From NCBI GenBank assembly GCA_934636065.1, contig CAKTZW010000195.1:1-5091 (forward strand): DNA of 5,091 nt, written 5' to 3'. A program made the position numbers and the translations under genes. Positions 1-5,091 of the stretch are shown one piece after another. Source of the stretch: an uncultured Labedella sp. Its GTDB lineage: Bacteria; Actinomycetota; Actinomycetes; Actinomycetales; Microbacteriaceae. How positions within the stretch are numbered: the stretch's first letter is position 1; each line of letters begins with the position of its first letter. The notes below the pieces were generated by a model. It made no database searches. It was not told the origin of the DNA and worked only from the letters and a program-made list of their open reading frames with translations.

Positions 1-790
1 CCTCGGGGTAGGAGCCGCGGAAGATCGGGTCGAGGAAGAACCTGTTGAACTGCCCGTCGATGCGGCGGGCCGCATCGACGTCGCCCGCATTGGACGGATC
101 GACGGGCTCGGCGACCGTGAGGTTGAGCGTTATGCCGATCTCGAGGGACGGATCCGCGGCGCGCAGCGACTGTACGGCGAGCCCGTGGCCGAGGAGCAGG
201 TGGTGCGCGGCCGCGAGCCCGTCCTCGACCGACTGACGGCCCGGGGCGTGGGCGCCCGCCGTGTAGGAGAGGAACGACGAGCACCACGGTTCGTTGAGCG
301 TCGTCCACACGCCGACGCGGTCGCCGAGAGCCTCGTGCACGGTCATCGCGTAGTCGCGGAACAGCTCGGAGGTGTCGCGGTTCGTCCAGCCGCCGCGCTC
401 CTCGAGCGCCTGCGGGAGGTCCCAGTGGTACAGGGTGAGCCACGGCTTGATGCCGGCGCCGAGCAGCTCGTCGACGAGCCGGGAGTAGAAGTCGAGTCCC
501 TTCGCATTCGCGGGGCCGCCGTCGGGACGGACGCGGGACCACGACGTGGAGAAGCGGTACGTCTGGAGGCCGAGGTCCGCCATGAGCTTCACGTCGTCGC
601 GGTACCGGTGGTAGTGGTCGGTCGCGACGTCGCCGTTGTGTCCGTCGATCACGGCGCCGGGCACGCGACTGAACGCATCCCAGATCGAGTCCGTCCGGCC
701 GTCCTCATGCGCCGCTCCCTCGATCTGGTACGCGGCCGTCGCAGCGCCGAAGAGGAAATGGTCGGGGAAACGGCGGGCGTCGTCGCTCAT
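1..790 (-). CDS. GH1 family beta-glucosidase, N-terminal part (3' end outside window)
   Basis: This is a glycoside hydrolase family 1 enzyme that would hydrolyse terminal beta-glucosidic bonds of cellobiose or other beta-glucosides with retention of configuration. The 263 visible residues have the family's N-terminal signature ([15 protein letters not shown], about residues 12-26, with the sugar-binding Gln22), YHWDLP at 121-126 (His123 in the glycone site) and TLNEP at 164-168, where Glu167 is the general acid/base. The nucleophile Glu (TENG-type motif) lies in the missing C-terminal part; family members are usually about 440-480 residues. No signal peptide is visible, so it is probably cytoplasmic and acts on imported sugars. 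The ATG at 790 is preceded by GGAG at 796-799 on the minus strand, 5 bases upstream, and the protein starts just before the conserved FP-x-FLFG stretch. It probably has its own promoter and a LacI-type operator. Exact substrate (glucoside, galactoside or other) cannot be fixed from this fragment. Confidence 0.96.
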   Translation of the reverse strand, partial: MSDDARRFPDHFLFGAATAAYQIEGAAHEDGRTDSIWDAFSRVPGAVIDGHNGDVATDHYHRYRDDVKLMADLGLQTYRFSTSWSRVRPDGGPANAKGLDFYSRLVDELLGAGIKPWLTLYHWDLPQALEERGGWTNRDTSELFRDYAMTVHEALGDRVGVWTTLNEPWCSSFLSYTAGAHAPGRQSVEDGLAAAHHLLLGHGLAVQSLRAADPSLEIGITLNLTVAEPVDPSNAGDVDAARRIDGQFNRFFLDPIFRGSYPE

Positions 791-821
791 GGGTGCTCCA
801 GCGGTCGAGGGTGATCGTCGA

Positions 822-849
822 AGCCTACCGCGCGAGAGAGCGCTCTCAC
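822..849 (-). promoter_or_regulatory. Predicted promoter of the beta-glucosidase gene
   Basis: On the minus strand TAGGCT (822-827) matches a typical actinobacterial -10 hexamer. A weaker -35 candidate GTGAGA (844-849, 4 of 6 to TTGACA) lies 16 bp upstream. Transcription would begin near base 815, giving a leader of about 25 nt that contains the GGAG ribosome site. The palindrome at 836-847 lies over the spacer and the edge of the -35. The -10 is convincing; the -35 is weak. Confidence 0.55.
836..847. promoter_or_regulatory. LacI-family (CebR/CelR-like) operator candidate
   Basis: GAGAGCGCTCTC is a perfect 12-bp palindrome with the central CG of LacI-family operators. Known CebR/CelR boxes of actinobacteria, which control cellulose and cellobiose genes, read TGGGAGCGCTCCCA; this site shares the GAGCGCTC core. 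It starts 46 bp upstream of the beta-glucosidase ATG and overlaps the predicted promoter spacer, so a bound repressor would block RNA polymerase. The regulator is not encoded in this window; de-repression by cellobiose or another beta-glucoside is inferred. Confidence 0.65.
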
Positions 850-872
850 GGCTGAGTTCCGCCGGGACCGGC

Positions 873-1328
873 TCACTCGGAGATGAAGCGGATCGCCAGC
901 GGGAAGCGGAACTCCCGCCCGCGCGACGCCTGCACCGTGCCGGTGATCGTGACGACGACGTGCACGACGGTCAGGACGACCCAGACGATGATCGGGGTGA
1001 GAGGGAGCGCCGTCACCCCACCGGATGCCGTCGTGGTTCCGCCGCCCGTGATGATCGCGGCGAACACGATGGCCAGCCCGAAGAGGACCACCGTCATGAT
1101 CGAGTACGTGAGGCCCCAGTTGGCGGCGTTCCGCGCATTCGCGAGAGCGAGCGGCCCCTTCTTCTTCTGGCTCGGGTAGACACCGGCCATGATCAGTCCC
1201 GTCATGATCTGCGCCACGATCGGGATAGGGACGTAGGCCAGGAAGCCGAGGGCCCAGGCGGCGGTCCCCTTCTGCCCGGGCGGCGGGATCGGCGGTTGCG
1301 CTGGCGGGAACGAAGGGGACGTGGTCAT
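873..1328 (-). CDS. DUF4870 (Tic20-like) family small membrane protein
   Basis: This 151-residue protein has a Pro/Gln-rich cytoplasmic N-terminus (residues 1-20), a hydrophobic segment at about 23-50 that includes proline, the conserved [11 protein letters not shown] stretch at 65-75, and further membrane segments at about 76-95 and 110-132. It ends in FPLAIRFI (141-149). The (A/H)RN-x-x-NW motif before a membrane helix and the C-terminal FP-x-x-IRFI are hallmarks I recall for DUF4870, a family of small multi-pass membrane proteins without an established function. The start is supported by GGAGG at 1337-1341 on the minus strand, 8 bases before the ATG. It is transcribed divergently from the merR operon and ends 82 bases before the beta-glucosidase start; the latter has its own promoter signal, so a shared operon is not required. 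Family assignment is by motif recall, function unknown. Confidence 0.85.
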   Translation of the reverse strand: MTTSPSFPPAQPPIPPPGQKGTAAWALGFLAYVPIPIVAQIMTGLIMAGVYPSQKKKGPLALANARNAANWGLTYSIMTVVLFGLAIVFAAIITGGGTTTASGGVTALPLTPIIVWVVLTVVHVVVTITGTVQASRGREFRFPLAIRFISE

Positions 1329-1363
1329 CCGGGCTGCCTCCGGTGTCGAGGGGTCGTCGGACG

Positions 1364-1369
1364 ATTCTA
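1364..1369 (-). promoter_or_regulatory. Predicted -10 element for the DUF4870 gene
   Basis: TAGAAT on the minus strand fits the -10 consensus. Transcription would start near 1357, leaving a leader of about 28 nt with a GGAGG ribosome site. I found no good -35 at normal spacing (CTACCA at 17 bp is poor), so the promoter may be weak or activator-dependent. Confidence 0.4.
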
Positions 1370-1389
1370 CGGAGCGATGCAGACAATGG

Positions 1390-1419
1390 TAGACAGCGGC
1401 ACTATCCGATAGTTACGCT
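1390..1419 (+). promoter_or_regulatory. merR operon promoter with long spacer; transcript probably leaderless
   Basis: TAGACA (1390-1395, 5 of 6 to TTGACA) and TACGCT (1414-1419) are separated by 18 bp. The expected transcription start, 7 bases past the -10, falls on the A of the ATG at 1426. No Shine-Dalgarno sequence precedes that ATG, which agrees with leaderless translation, common in actinobacteria. The spacer is longer than the optimal 17 bp, as in promoters activated by MerR proteins. Confidence 0.6.
1395..1419. promoter_or_regulatory. Inverted repeat in promoter spacer: probable MerR operator
   Basis: ACTATC (1401-1406) and GATAGT (1408-1413) form a perfect 6-bp dyad around a single C at 1407. 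After a two-base mismatch on each side, four more symmetric pairs follow (AGCG at 1395-1398 against CGCT at 1416-1419), giving 10 of 12 paired positions. The dyad fills the spacer between the -35 and -10, the position where MerR-family dimers bind and twist the DNA. Since merR starts 7 bases further on, autoregulation is the simplest reading. A direct repeat CTATCCG also occurs at 1402-1408 and 1418-1424. Confidence 0.62.
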
Positions 1420-1425
1420 ATCCGC

Positions 1426-2061
1426 ATGCGCATCTCCGAATTGAGCACCGCCTCGGGCATCAGCGTCGCGTCGATCAAGTACTACCTGCGCGAGGGGATC
1501 CTCGCGCCCGGTACGCCGGACGGGCCGAACCGGGCGAGCTACGGCGAGGCGCACCTCGCCCGACTGCGGCTGGTGCGCGGGCTGGTCGAGGGAGCCGGCG
1601 TGAGCATCGCCGGGGTCAAGCGGATCACCGACGCCCTCGACACGGGCATCCCGCTGAACGACGCGTTCGGCGAAGCGCAGGCAGCCGTTCCCCTGATCGG
1701 GAGCGGGGCGGTCACCCCGCCGAGCGAACACGCCGTCGAGGTCGTGCTCGGCGTCGTCGAGGGGCTCGGGCGACAGCACCCGGCGGTCCGCGTTGCGGCT
1801 CGCGCCCTCGACACGTTCGAGGCGGTGGGCGAACCCATCAGCCCGCAGTGGCTCGCTCGGTACCGGGAGGCGGCGGACATTGTCGCTCGCGCCGACTTCG
1901 ACGAGCTGGCGGCGCGACCGGATCCCGCCGCGCAAGCACGCATCGCGGCCGTCGGCACTGCTCTCGGTGACGCCGTGCTCCTGTCGCTGCGCCGCATCGC
2001 GCAAGCGACCGAGGGGGAGCGTCGCTTCCCCTCGCCCCACCGCCCTCCCGCGTCCGACTAG
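1426..2061 (+). CDS. MerR family transcriptional regulator
   Basis: This 211-residue DNA-binding protein opens with the MerR winged helix-turn-helix: RISELSTASGISVASIKYY at residues 2-20, LREGIL at 21-26 and the wing with N35-x-x-S-Y at 35-39, followed by HLARLRLVRGL (43-53) and the second helical pair. Residues 70-211 form the dimerisation and effector part, which I cannot match to a known sensor domain. It has no cysteine at all, so it is not a classical thiol-based metal or redox sensor; a small-molecule ligand is more likely. The ATG sits at the domain's usual beginning and has no ribosome site, in line with a leaderless transcript. Its TAG stop is part of the TAGGAG that gives the next gene its ribosome site, so the two genes are co-transcribed. 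It probably controls its own operon through the dyad at 1395-1419 and may also influence the divergent DUF4870 gene. Confidence 0.94.
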   Translation: MRISELSTASGISVASIKYYLREGILAPGTPDGPNRASYGEAHLARLRLVRGLVEGAGVSIAGVKRITDALDTGIPLNDAFGEAQAAVPLIGSGAVTPPSEHAVEVVLGVVEGLGRQHPAVRVAARALDTFEAVGEPISPQWLARYREAADIVARADFDELAARPDPAAQARIAAVGTALGDAVLLSLRRIAQATEGERRFPSPHRPPASD

Positions 2062-2070
2062 GAGCCCACC

Positions 2071-3126
2071 GTGAACACCGTCGTCCCCGCCCGTCCCCTC
2101 CGTCCGCCCGCCGCCCCCGTGCCCTGGGCGTCCGCGCGGCTGCATCGTCCGCTCATCGTCGTCGCCTTCGTGATGGCGCTCGGCGCCGTGCTCTGCGTCG
2201 TCGGTCTCCTCGTCGATGAGCGTCAGCTGCTCGGGCAGCCCCTCTGGCTCAAGCCGCTCAAGTTCTGCATCTCCATCGTCTTCTACGCCGTCACGCTCGC
2301 CTGGATGATCGGTCTCGCACCCGCTCGCCGGCGGCTCCTCGGCGCTCTCGGCAACGTCGTCGTCCTCGCGCTCGTCCTCGAGATGATCGCCATCGGAGGG
2401 GCGGCCGCGCTTGGCACGACGAGTCACTTCAACGTCTCGTCCCCGGCTGCCGCCGCTGCGTGGTCCGTGATGGCGGCGTCGATCGTCGTCGTCTGGCTCG
2501 TGACCGTCGTCCTCGCGCTCGTGCTCTTCCGGGCGCCGCTCGGCGATCCCGCTCGGTCTCTCGCGATCCGCGGCGGCCTCGTCATCGGTCTCGTCGGCAT
2601 GGCGCTCGCCTTCCTCATGACGGGGCCGACGGCCGGCCAGCTGAACGACTTCCGCGGGATCGCCGGGGCGCACGCCGTCGGCGTGGCCGACGGCGGGGCG
2701 GGACTGCCGTTCTTCGGGTGGAGCACGGAGGGCGGGGACCTGCGGGTCCCGCACTTCATCGGGATGCACGTCCTGCAGGCGCTGCCACTCCTCGTGATCG
2801 CACTCGAGTGGGGCGCGCGGCGGCTCCCCCTCCTGAGGTCGACGCGCGTGCGCCTCGACCTCGTGCGGGTCGCGACGGTGGGATCAGCGGCTCTCGTGGG
2901 CGTCGTGCTGTGGCAGGCGCTCCGCGGGCAGTCGATCGTGGCGCCCGACGCGCTCACCCTCGTCGTCGGCGGTTCGGTCGCCGCCGTGCTCGTCGCCGGG
3001 GTGATCCTCGTTCTCCTCCGCGGACGCCGTGCCGCCGTGGTGGAGCGGCGCGACGTCGCGCCGACCGCCGTCGGGCCGGGGGCAGCGGTACCGACGGGGG
3101 CCGTCGCGACGGGGGCCGACCGATGA
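2071..3126 (+). CDS. Conserved multi-pass membrane protein (8 predicted TM), function unknown
   Basis: I do not recognise a named family for this 351-residue integral membrane protein. Hydrophobic segments are visible at about residues 28-48, 61-82, 91-114, 132-153, 168-185, 228-246, 266-283 and 294-317, so both ends are likely cytoplasmic. Notable polar motifs are WLKPLKF (59-65) at the start of TM2, GQLNDFRG (189-196) after TM5, and GDLRVPHFIGMHVLQ (222-236) leading into TM6; conserved-looking His, Asp and Arg near membrane edges hint at a binding or catalytic site rather than a pure spacer protein. The last 30 residues are a low-complexity Ala/Gly/Val/Thr tail. The GTG start follows GGAG at 2061-2064 by 6 bases, only 9 bases after the merR stop. 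The end overlaps the next ATG by 4 bases (ATGA), indicating translational coupling. Its expression is presumably set by the upstream MerR protein. Confidence 0.86.
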   Translation: MNTVVPARPLRPPAAPVPWASARLHRPLIVVAFVMALGAVLCVVGLLVDERQLLGQPLWLKPLKFCISIVFYAVTLAWMIGLAPARRRLLGALGNVVVLALVLEMIAIGGAAALGTTSHFNVSSPAAAAAWSVMAASIVVVWLVTVVLALVLFRAPLGDPARSLAIRGGLVIGLVGMALAFLMTGPTAGQLNDFRGIAGAHAVGVADGGAGLPFFGWSTEGGDLRVPHFIGMHVLQALPLLVIALEWGARRLPLLRSTRVRLDLVRVATVGSAALVGVVLWQALRGQSIVAPDALTLVVGGSVAAVLVAGVILVLLRGRRAAVVERRDVAPTAVGPGAAVPTGAVATGADR

Positions 3127-3500
3127 GCGCCGAGCGGAACCCCGCGCGGCGCTCCGCAGCCGGCTGGTCGCCGCTCGCGATCCTCTACCTGGTGCTCGCC
3201 GGGGTCGGGCTGGTCGGGACCTGGACCTACAACGTCGTCGCCATCCTCGAACGCCGTGACTACCTCGGCGACTGGTTCCTGAGCGGGCCGTCGGTGTCGT
3301 CGCTCACGACGGATCTGCTCGTCGTCGCAATCGCCGCCGTGGTGTTCATGATCGTCGAGGCGCGTCGTGTGGGCGTCCGACGGGTGTGGCTCTTCCTCCT
3401 CGCGATCCCGTTCATCGCCCTGGCTTTCGCGTTCCCGCTCTTCCTCGCGTTCCGGCAGCGGGCCATCGAGTCGCGGGATCATCCGACGCGCGAGCGTTAG
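3123..3500 (+). CDS. DUF2834 family small membrane protein
   Basis: This 125-residue protein has three predicted membrane segments at about 17-42, 61-79 and 88-110, with the first beginning after a basic N-terminus. The pattern of WTYN at 34-37 after TM1, SSLTTDLLVV (59-68) opening TM2, E79-AR-x-x-G-x-R-x-x-W, and AFPLFLAFR (103-111) closing TM3 agrees with the DUF2834 family as I recall it; no biochemical function is established for that family. The ATG overlaps the TGA of the preceding gene (ATGA at 3123-3126), so it is the third, translationally coupled member of the merR operon. The same reading frame is open upstream to 2460, but that part is a shadow of the 8-TM gene and lacks membrane character. 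The two membrane proteins may form a complex; this is inferred only from their coupling. Confidence 0.86.
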   Translation: MSAERNPARRSAAGWSPLAILYLVLAGVGLVGTWTYNVVAILERRDYLGDWFLSGPSVSSLTTDLLVVAIAAVVFMIVEARRVGVRRVWLFLLAIPFIALAFAFPLFLAFRQRAIESRDHPTRER

Positions 3501-3589
3501 CTGTTCCCCACTGTGCGGGCGCGCGTCGATCGGGACCTCGCGCTCGCCGGTACCATGGTCGGAGCCACGCATCAGGAGAAAGCGCCGTC
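3501..3589 (+). promoter_or_regulatory. Leader and possible promoter of the secreted amidase gene
   Basis: This short gap separates the DUF2834 stop from the amidase start. TACCAT at 3551-3556 is a plausible -10, which would place transcription start near 3563. The -35 is unclear (TCGATC at 3526-3531 is poor and 19 bp away). GGAG at 3575-3578 is the ribosome site, 11 bases before GTG, slightly longer than usual. No convincing terminator for the upstream operon is present here, so read-through into the amidase gene is possible. Confidence 0.35.
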
Positions 3590-4477
3590 GTGACCCGTTT
3601 CCGCACCACCCCCACCCGCCGATGGATCTCCGTCGCCGCGGGTCTCGTCGTCATCGCGACCTGGGGGCTCGCGGGGAGCGCGACGAGCCCGGCCGCCGCG
3701 ACCGCCCCGTCCTTCGATCCCGTCGACCTCTCCGTCAGCGTCGTCGGCGACATCGACGCACCCGTCGGACCGGTGAGCGGTGGCGGCGAGATCGCGATCA
3801 CGGGGCTCGGCCTCGAGGGGGTCACGCGTGTGCTGGTCGGCGACCGCCCCGCGACGTCGGTGACCGTCATGGACGACACCCGCGTCATGGCCTCGGTGCC
3901 ACGCACGGCGGACTTCCAGCCCACGACGGCCGAGATCACGGTGTTCGCCGGCGACGTCGAGATCCCCGGGCTGTGGACGAACACCTACACGTACGAGGCG
4001 CTCACGCCCGTCGACAAGCAGCTCGGCTACGCCCTCACGCACTGGAAGAGCTACAACCCCGAGTTCGGCGACTACAACCCGAGCGGCGGCGACTGCGCCA
4101 ACTTCGTCTCGCAGACCCTGCACGCGCGGGGCTGGGAGATGAACGCGACGTGGTCCAACAACGGCGGGCAGGGCACGCGCGCGTGGGTCTACGCGCCGGC
4201 GCTCGAGGACTGGCTCGCGAGCGACTCCGGGCCGAACCTCGAGCGGCTCGACGACTCCCAGCGCGACCGGCTCAAGCTCGGCGACGTGGCCTTCTTCGAC
4301 TGGAACCACAACGGCAACCCGGACCACGTCATGATCATCTCCGACATCGTGCAGGGCGAGAACGGCCTCGAGATCAAGGTGGCGGGCCACAACGAGAACC
4401 GGGACTTCCGGGACGTGGACGACGCGATCACGATCGACCACCCCGACTCCACCGTCTGGTACTACTCCGTCCCCTGA
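3590..4477 (+). CDS. Secreted IPT/TIG - Amidase_6 (cysteine amidohydrolase-like) protein
   Basis: This 295-residue exported protein is a probable cell-wall or peptide amidohydrolase. Residues 1-39 form a signal peptide: basic n-region with RR at 10-11, hydrophobic core about 13-28, and a likely cut after AATA at 39. Residues about 47-136 are an IPT/TIG beta-sandwich (GPVSGGGEIAITGLGL, then VLVGDRPA and a closing TNTYTYE strand). Residues about 141-294 match Amidase_6, a papain-like/NlpC-related fold: SGGDCANFVSQTLHARGW (165-182) with the presumed nucleophile Cys169, GDVAFFDWNHNGNPDHVMII (231-250) with His246, and the AGHNENR stretch (265-271). The GTG start is chosen because it immediately precedes the signal peptide and follows GGAG at 3575-3578; the frame is open further upstream but would bury the signal sequence. 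Substrate is unknown; the fold suggests peptidoglycan stem peptides or gamma-glutamyl bonds. The gene converges with pgm and ends in the shared terminator. Confidence 0.92.
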   Translation: MTRFRTTPTRRWISVAAGLVVIATWGLAGSATSPAAATAPSFDPVDLSVSVVGDIDAPVGPVSGGGEIAITGLGLEGVTRVLVGDRPATSVTVMDDTRVMASVPRTADFQPTTAEITVFAGDVEIPGLWTNTYTYEALTPVDKQLGYALTHWKSYNPEFGDYNPSGGDCANFVSQTLHARGWEMNATWSNNGGQGTRAWVYAPALEDWLASDSGPNLERLDDSQRDRLKLGDVAFFDWNHNGNPDHVMIISDIVQGENGLEIKVAGHNENRDFRDVDDAITIDHPDSTVWYYSVP

Positions 4478-4552
4478 CCCCCACGCCACTACATGAAAAC
4501 GGAGATGGTGCACGTCGTTACGTGCACCATCTCCGTTTTCATGTAGTGGGGG

Positions 4553-4557
<5 letters not shown>
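4473..4557. terminator. Bidirectional rho-independent terminator with 30-bp perfect stem
   Basis: Bases 4486-4515 and 4520-4549 are perfect reverse complements (30 bp) around the 4-nt loop CGTT. The inner GC-rich stem (4501-4515 with 4520-4534) is flanked by AAAA at 4496-4499 and TTTT at 4536-4539, so on either strand the RNA forms a hairpin followed by a U run. That makes it a terminator for both convergent genes. After a 5-nt bulge on the left (4481-4485), eight further pairs (4473-4480 with 4550-4557) extend the stem over the TGA stops of both the amidase gene and pgm. Confidence 0.93.

Positions 4558-5091
<534 letters not shown>

Noticed and set aside
185..1412. Plus-strand open frames (185-814, 636-1412) opposite the beta-glucosidase and DUF4870 genes
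   Set aside because: The minus-strand products have clear family motifs; the plus-strand translations are Arg/Val/Glu-rich without domains.
1402..2769. Long minus-strand open frame of 455 codons opposite merR and the 8-TM gene
   Set aside because: Composition is rich in Arg, Asp, Glu and His with no domain, as expected for an antisense frame in high-GC DNA; the plus strand holds recognisable genes here.
3518..3548. Hairpin (GGCGCGCG with CGCG-CT-CGCC) after the DUF2834 gene as a terminator
   Set aside because: It has a bulge and a 13-nt loop and lacks a U run; GC-rich DNA makes such pairs by chance.
2424..3572. Minus-strand open frame of 382 codons opposite the two membrane genes
   Set aside because: Low-complexity Arg/Pro/Thr-rich translation with no motif; it is a shadow of the plus-strand genes.
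3386..3589. Longer start for the secreted amidase
   Set aside because: It would overlap the DUF2834 gene and put about 68 residues of basic, Pro/Ala-rich sequence before the signal peptide; GTG at 3590 has a ribosome site.
4486..4549. The perfect inverted repeat as a transposon end or MITE
   Set aside because: No flanking direct repeats and no transposase; the A-run/stem/T-run layout between convergent stop codons fits a terminator better.

Overview
This is a high-GC chromosomal window with short intergenic gaps, GTG starts and TAGGCT/TACGCT-like -10 elements, including one probably leaderless gene. That points to an actinobacterium. The mix of genes (GH1 beta-glucosidase, DUF4870 protein, enteric-type Pgm, secreted Amidase_6 protein) suggests Microbacteriaceae or a close relative, but the family is inferred from recall and was not tested.

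Layout, left to right. (1) Bases 1-790, minus strand: the N-terminal 263 residues of a GH1 beta-glucosidase, cut by the window edge. Its promoter carries a 12-bp palindrome resembling LacI-family CebR/CelR operators. (2) 873-1328, minus: a small DUF4870 membrane protein. (3) 1329-1425: a divergent control region with a dyad in the -35/-10 spacer, as in MerR-type promoters. (4) 1426-3500, plus: a tight three-gene operon of a MerR-family regulator, an 8-TM membrane protein of unknown function and a DUF2834 membrane protein. (5) 3590-4477, plus: a secreted protein with a signal peptide, an IPT/TIG domain and an Amidase_6 cysteine amidohydrolase domain. (6) 4473-4557: a very strong bidirectional terminator with a perfect 30-bp stem; the extended symmetry includes both flanking stop codons. 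(7) 4553-5091, minus: the C-terminal third of phosphoglucomutase (pgm), cut by the window edge.

The genes form independent units rather than one pathway. The beta-glucosidase (release of glucose from beta-glucosides) and Pgm (glucose-6-P/glucose-1-P interconversion) are both carbohydrate genes but are far apart and separately expressed. The least explained unit is the merR - 8-TM - DUF2834 operon, which looks like a self-regulated membrane module of unknown role. I see no CRISPR array, RNA gene, insertion sequence or phage gene. No strongly novel system is evident; the best leads are the self-regulated membrane operon and the control sites.
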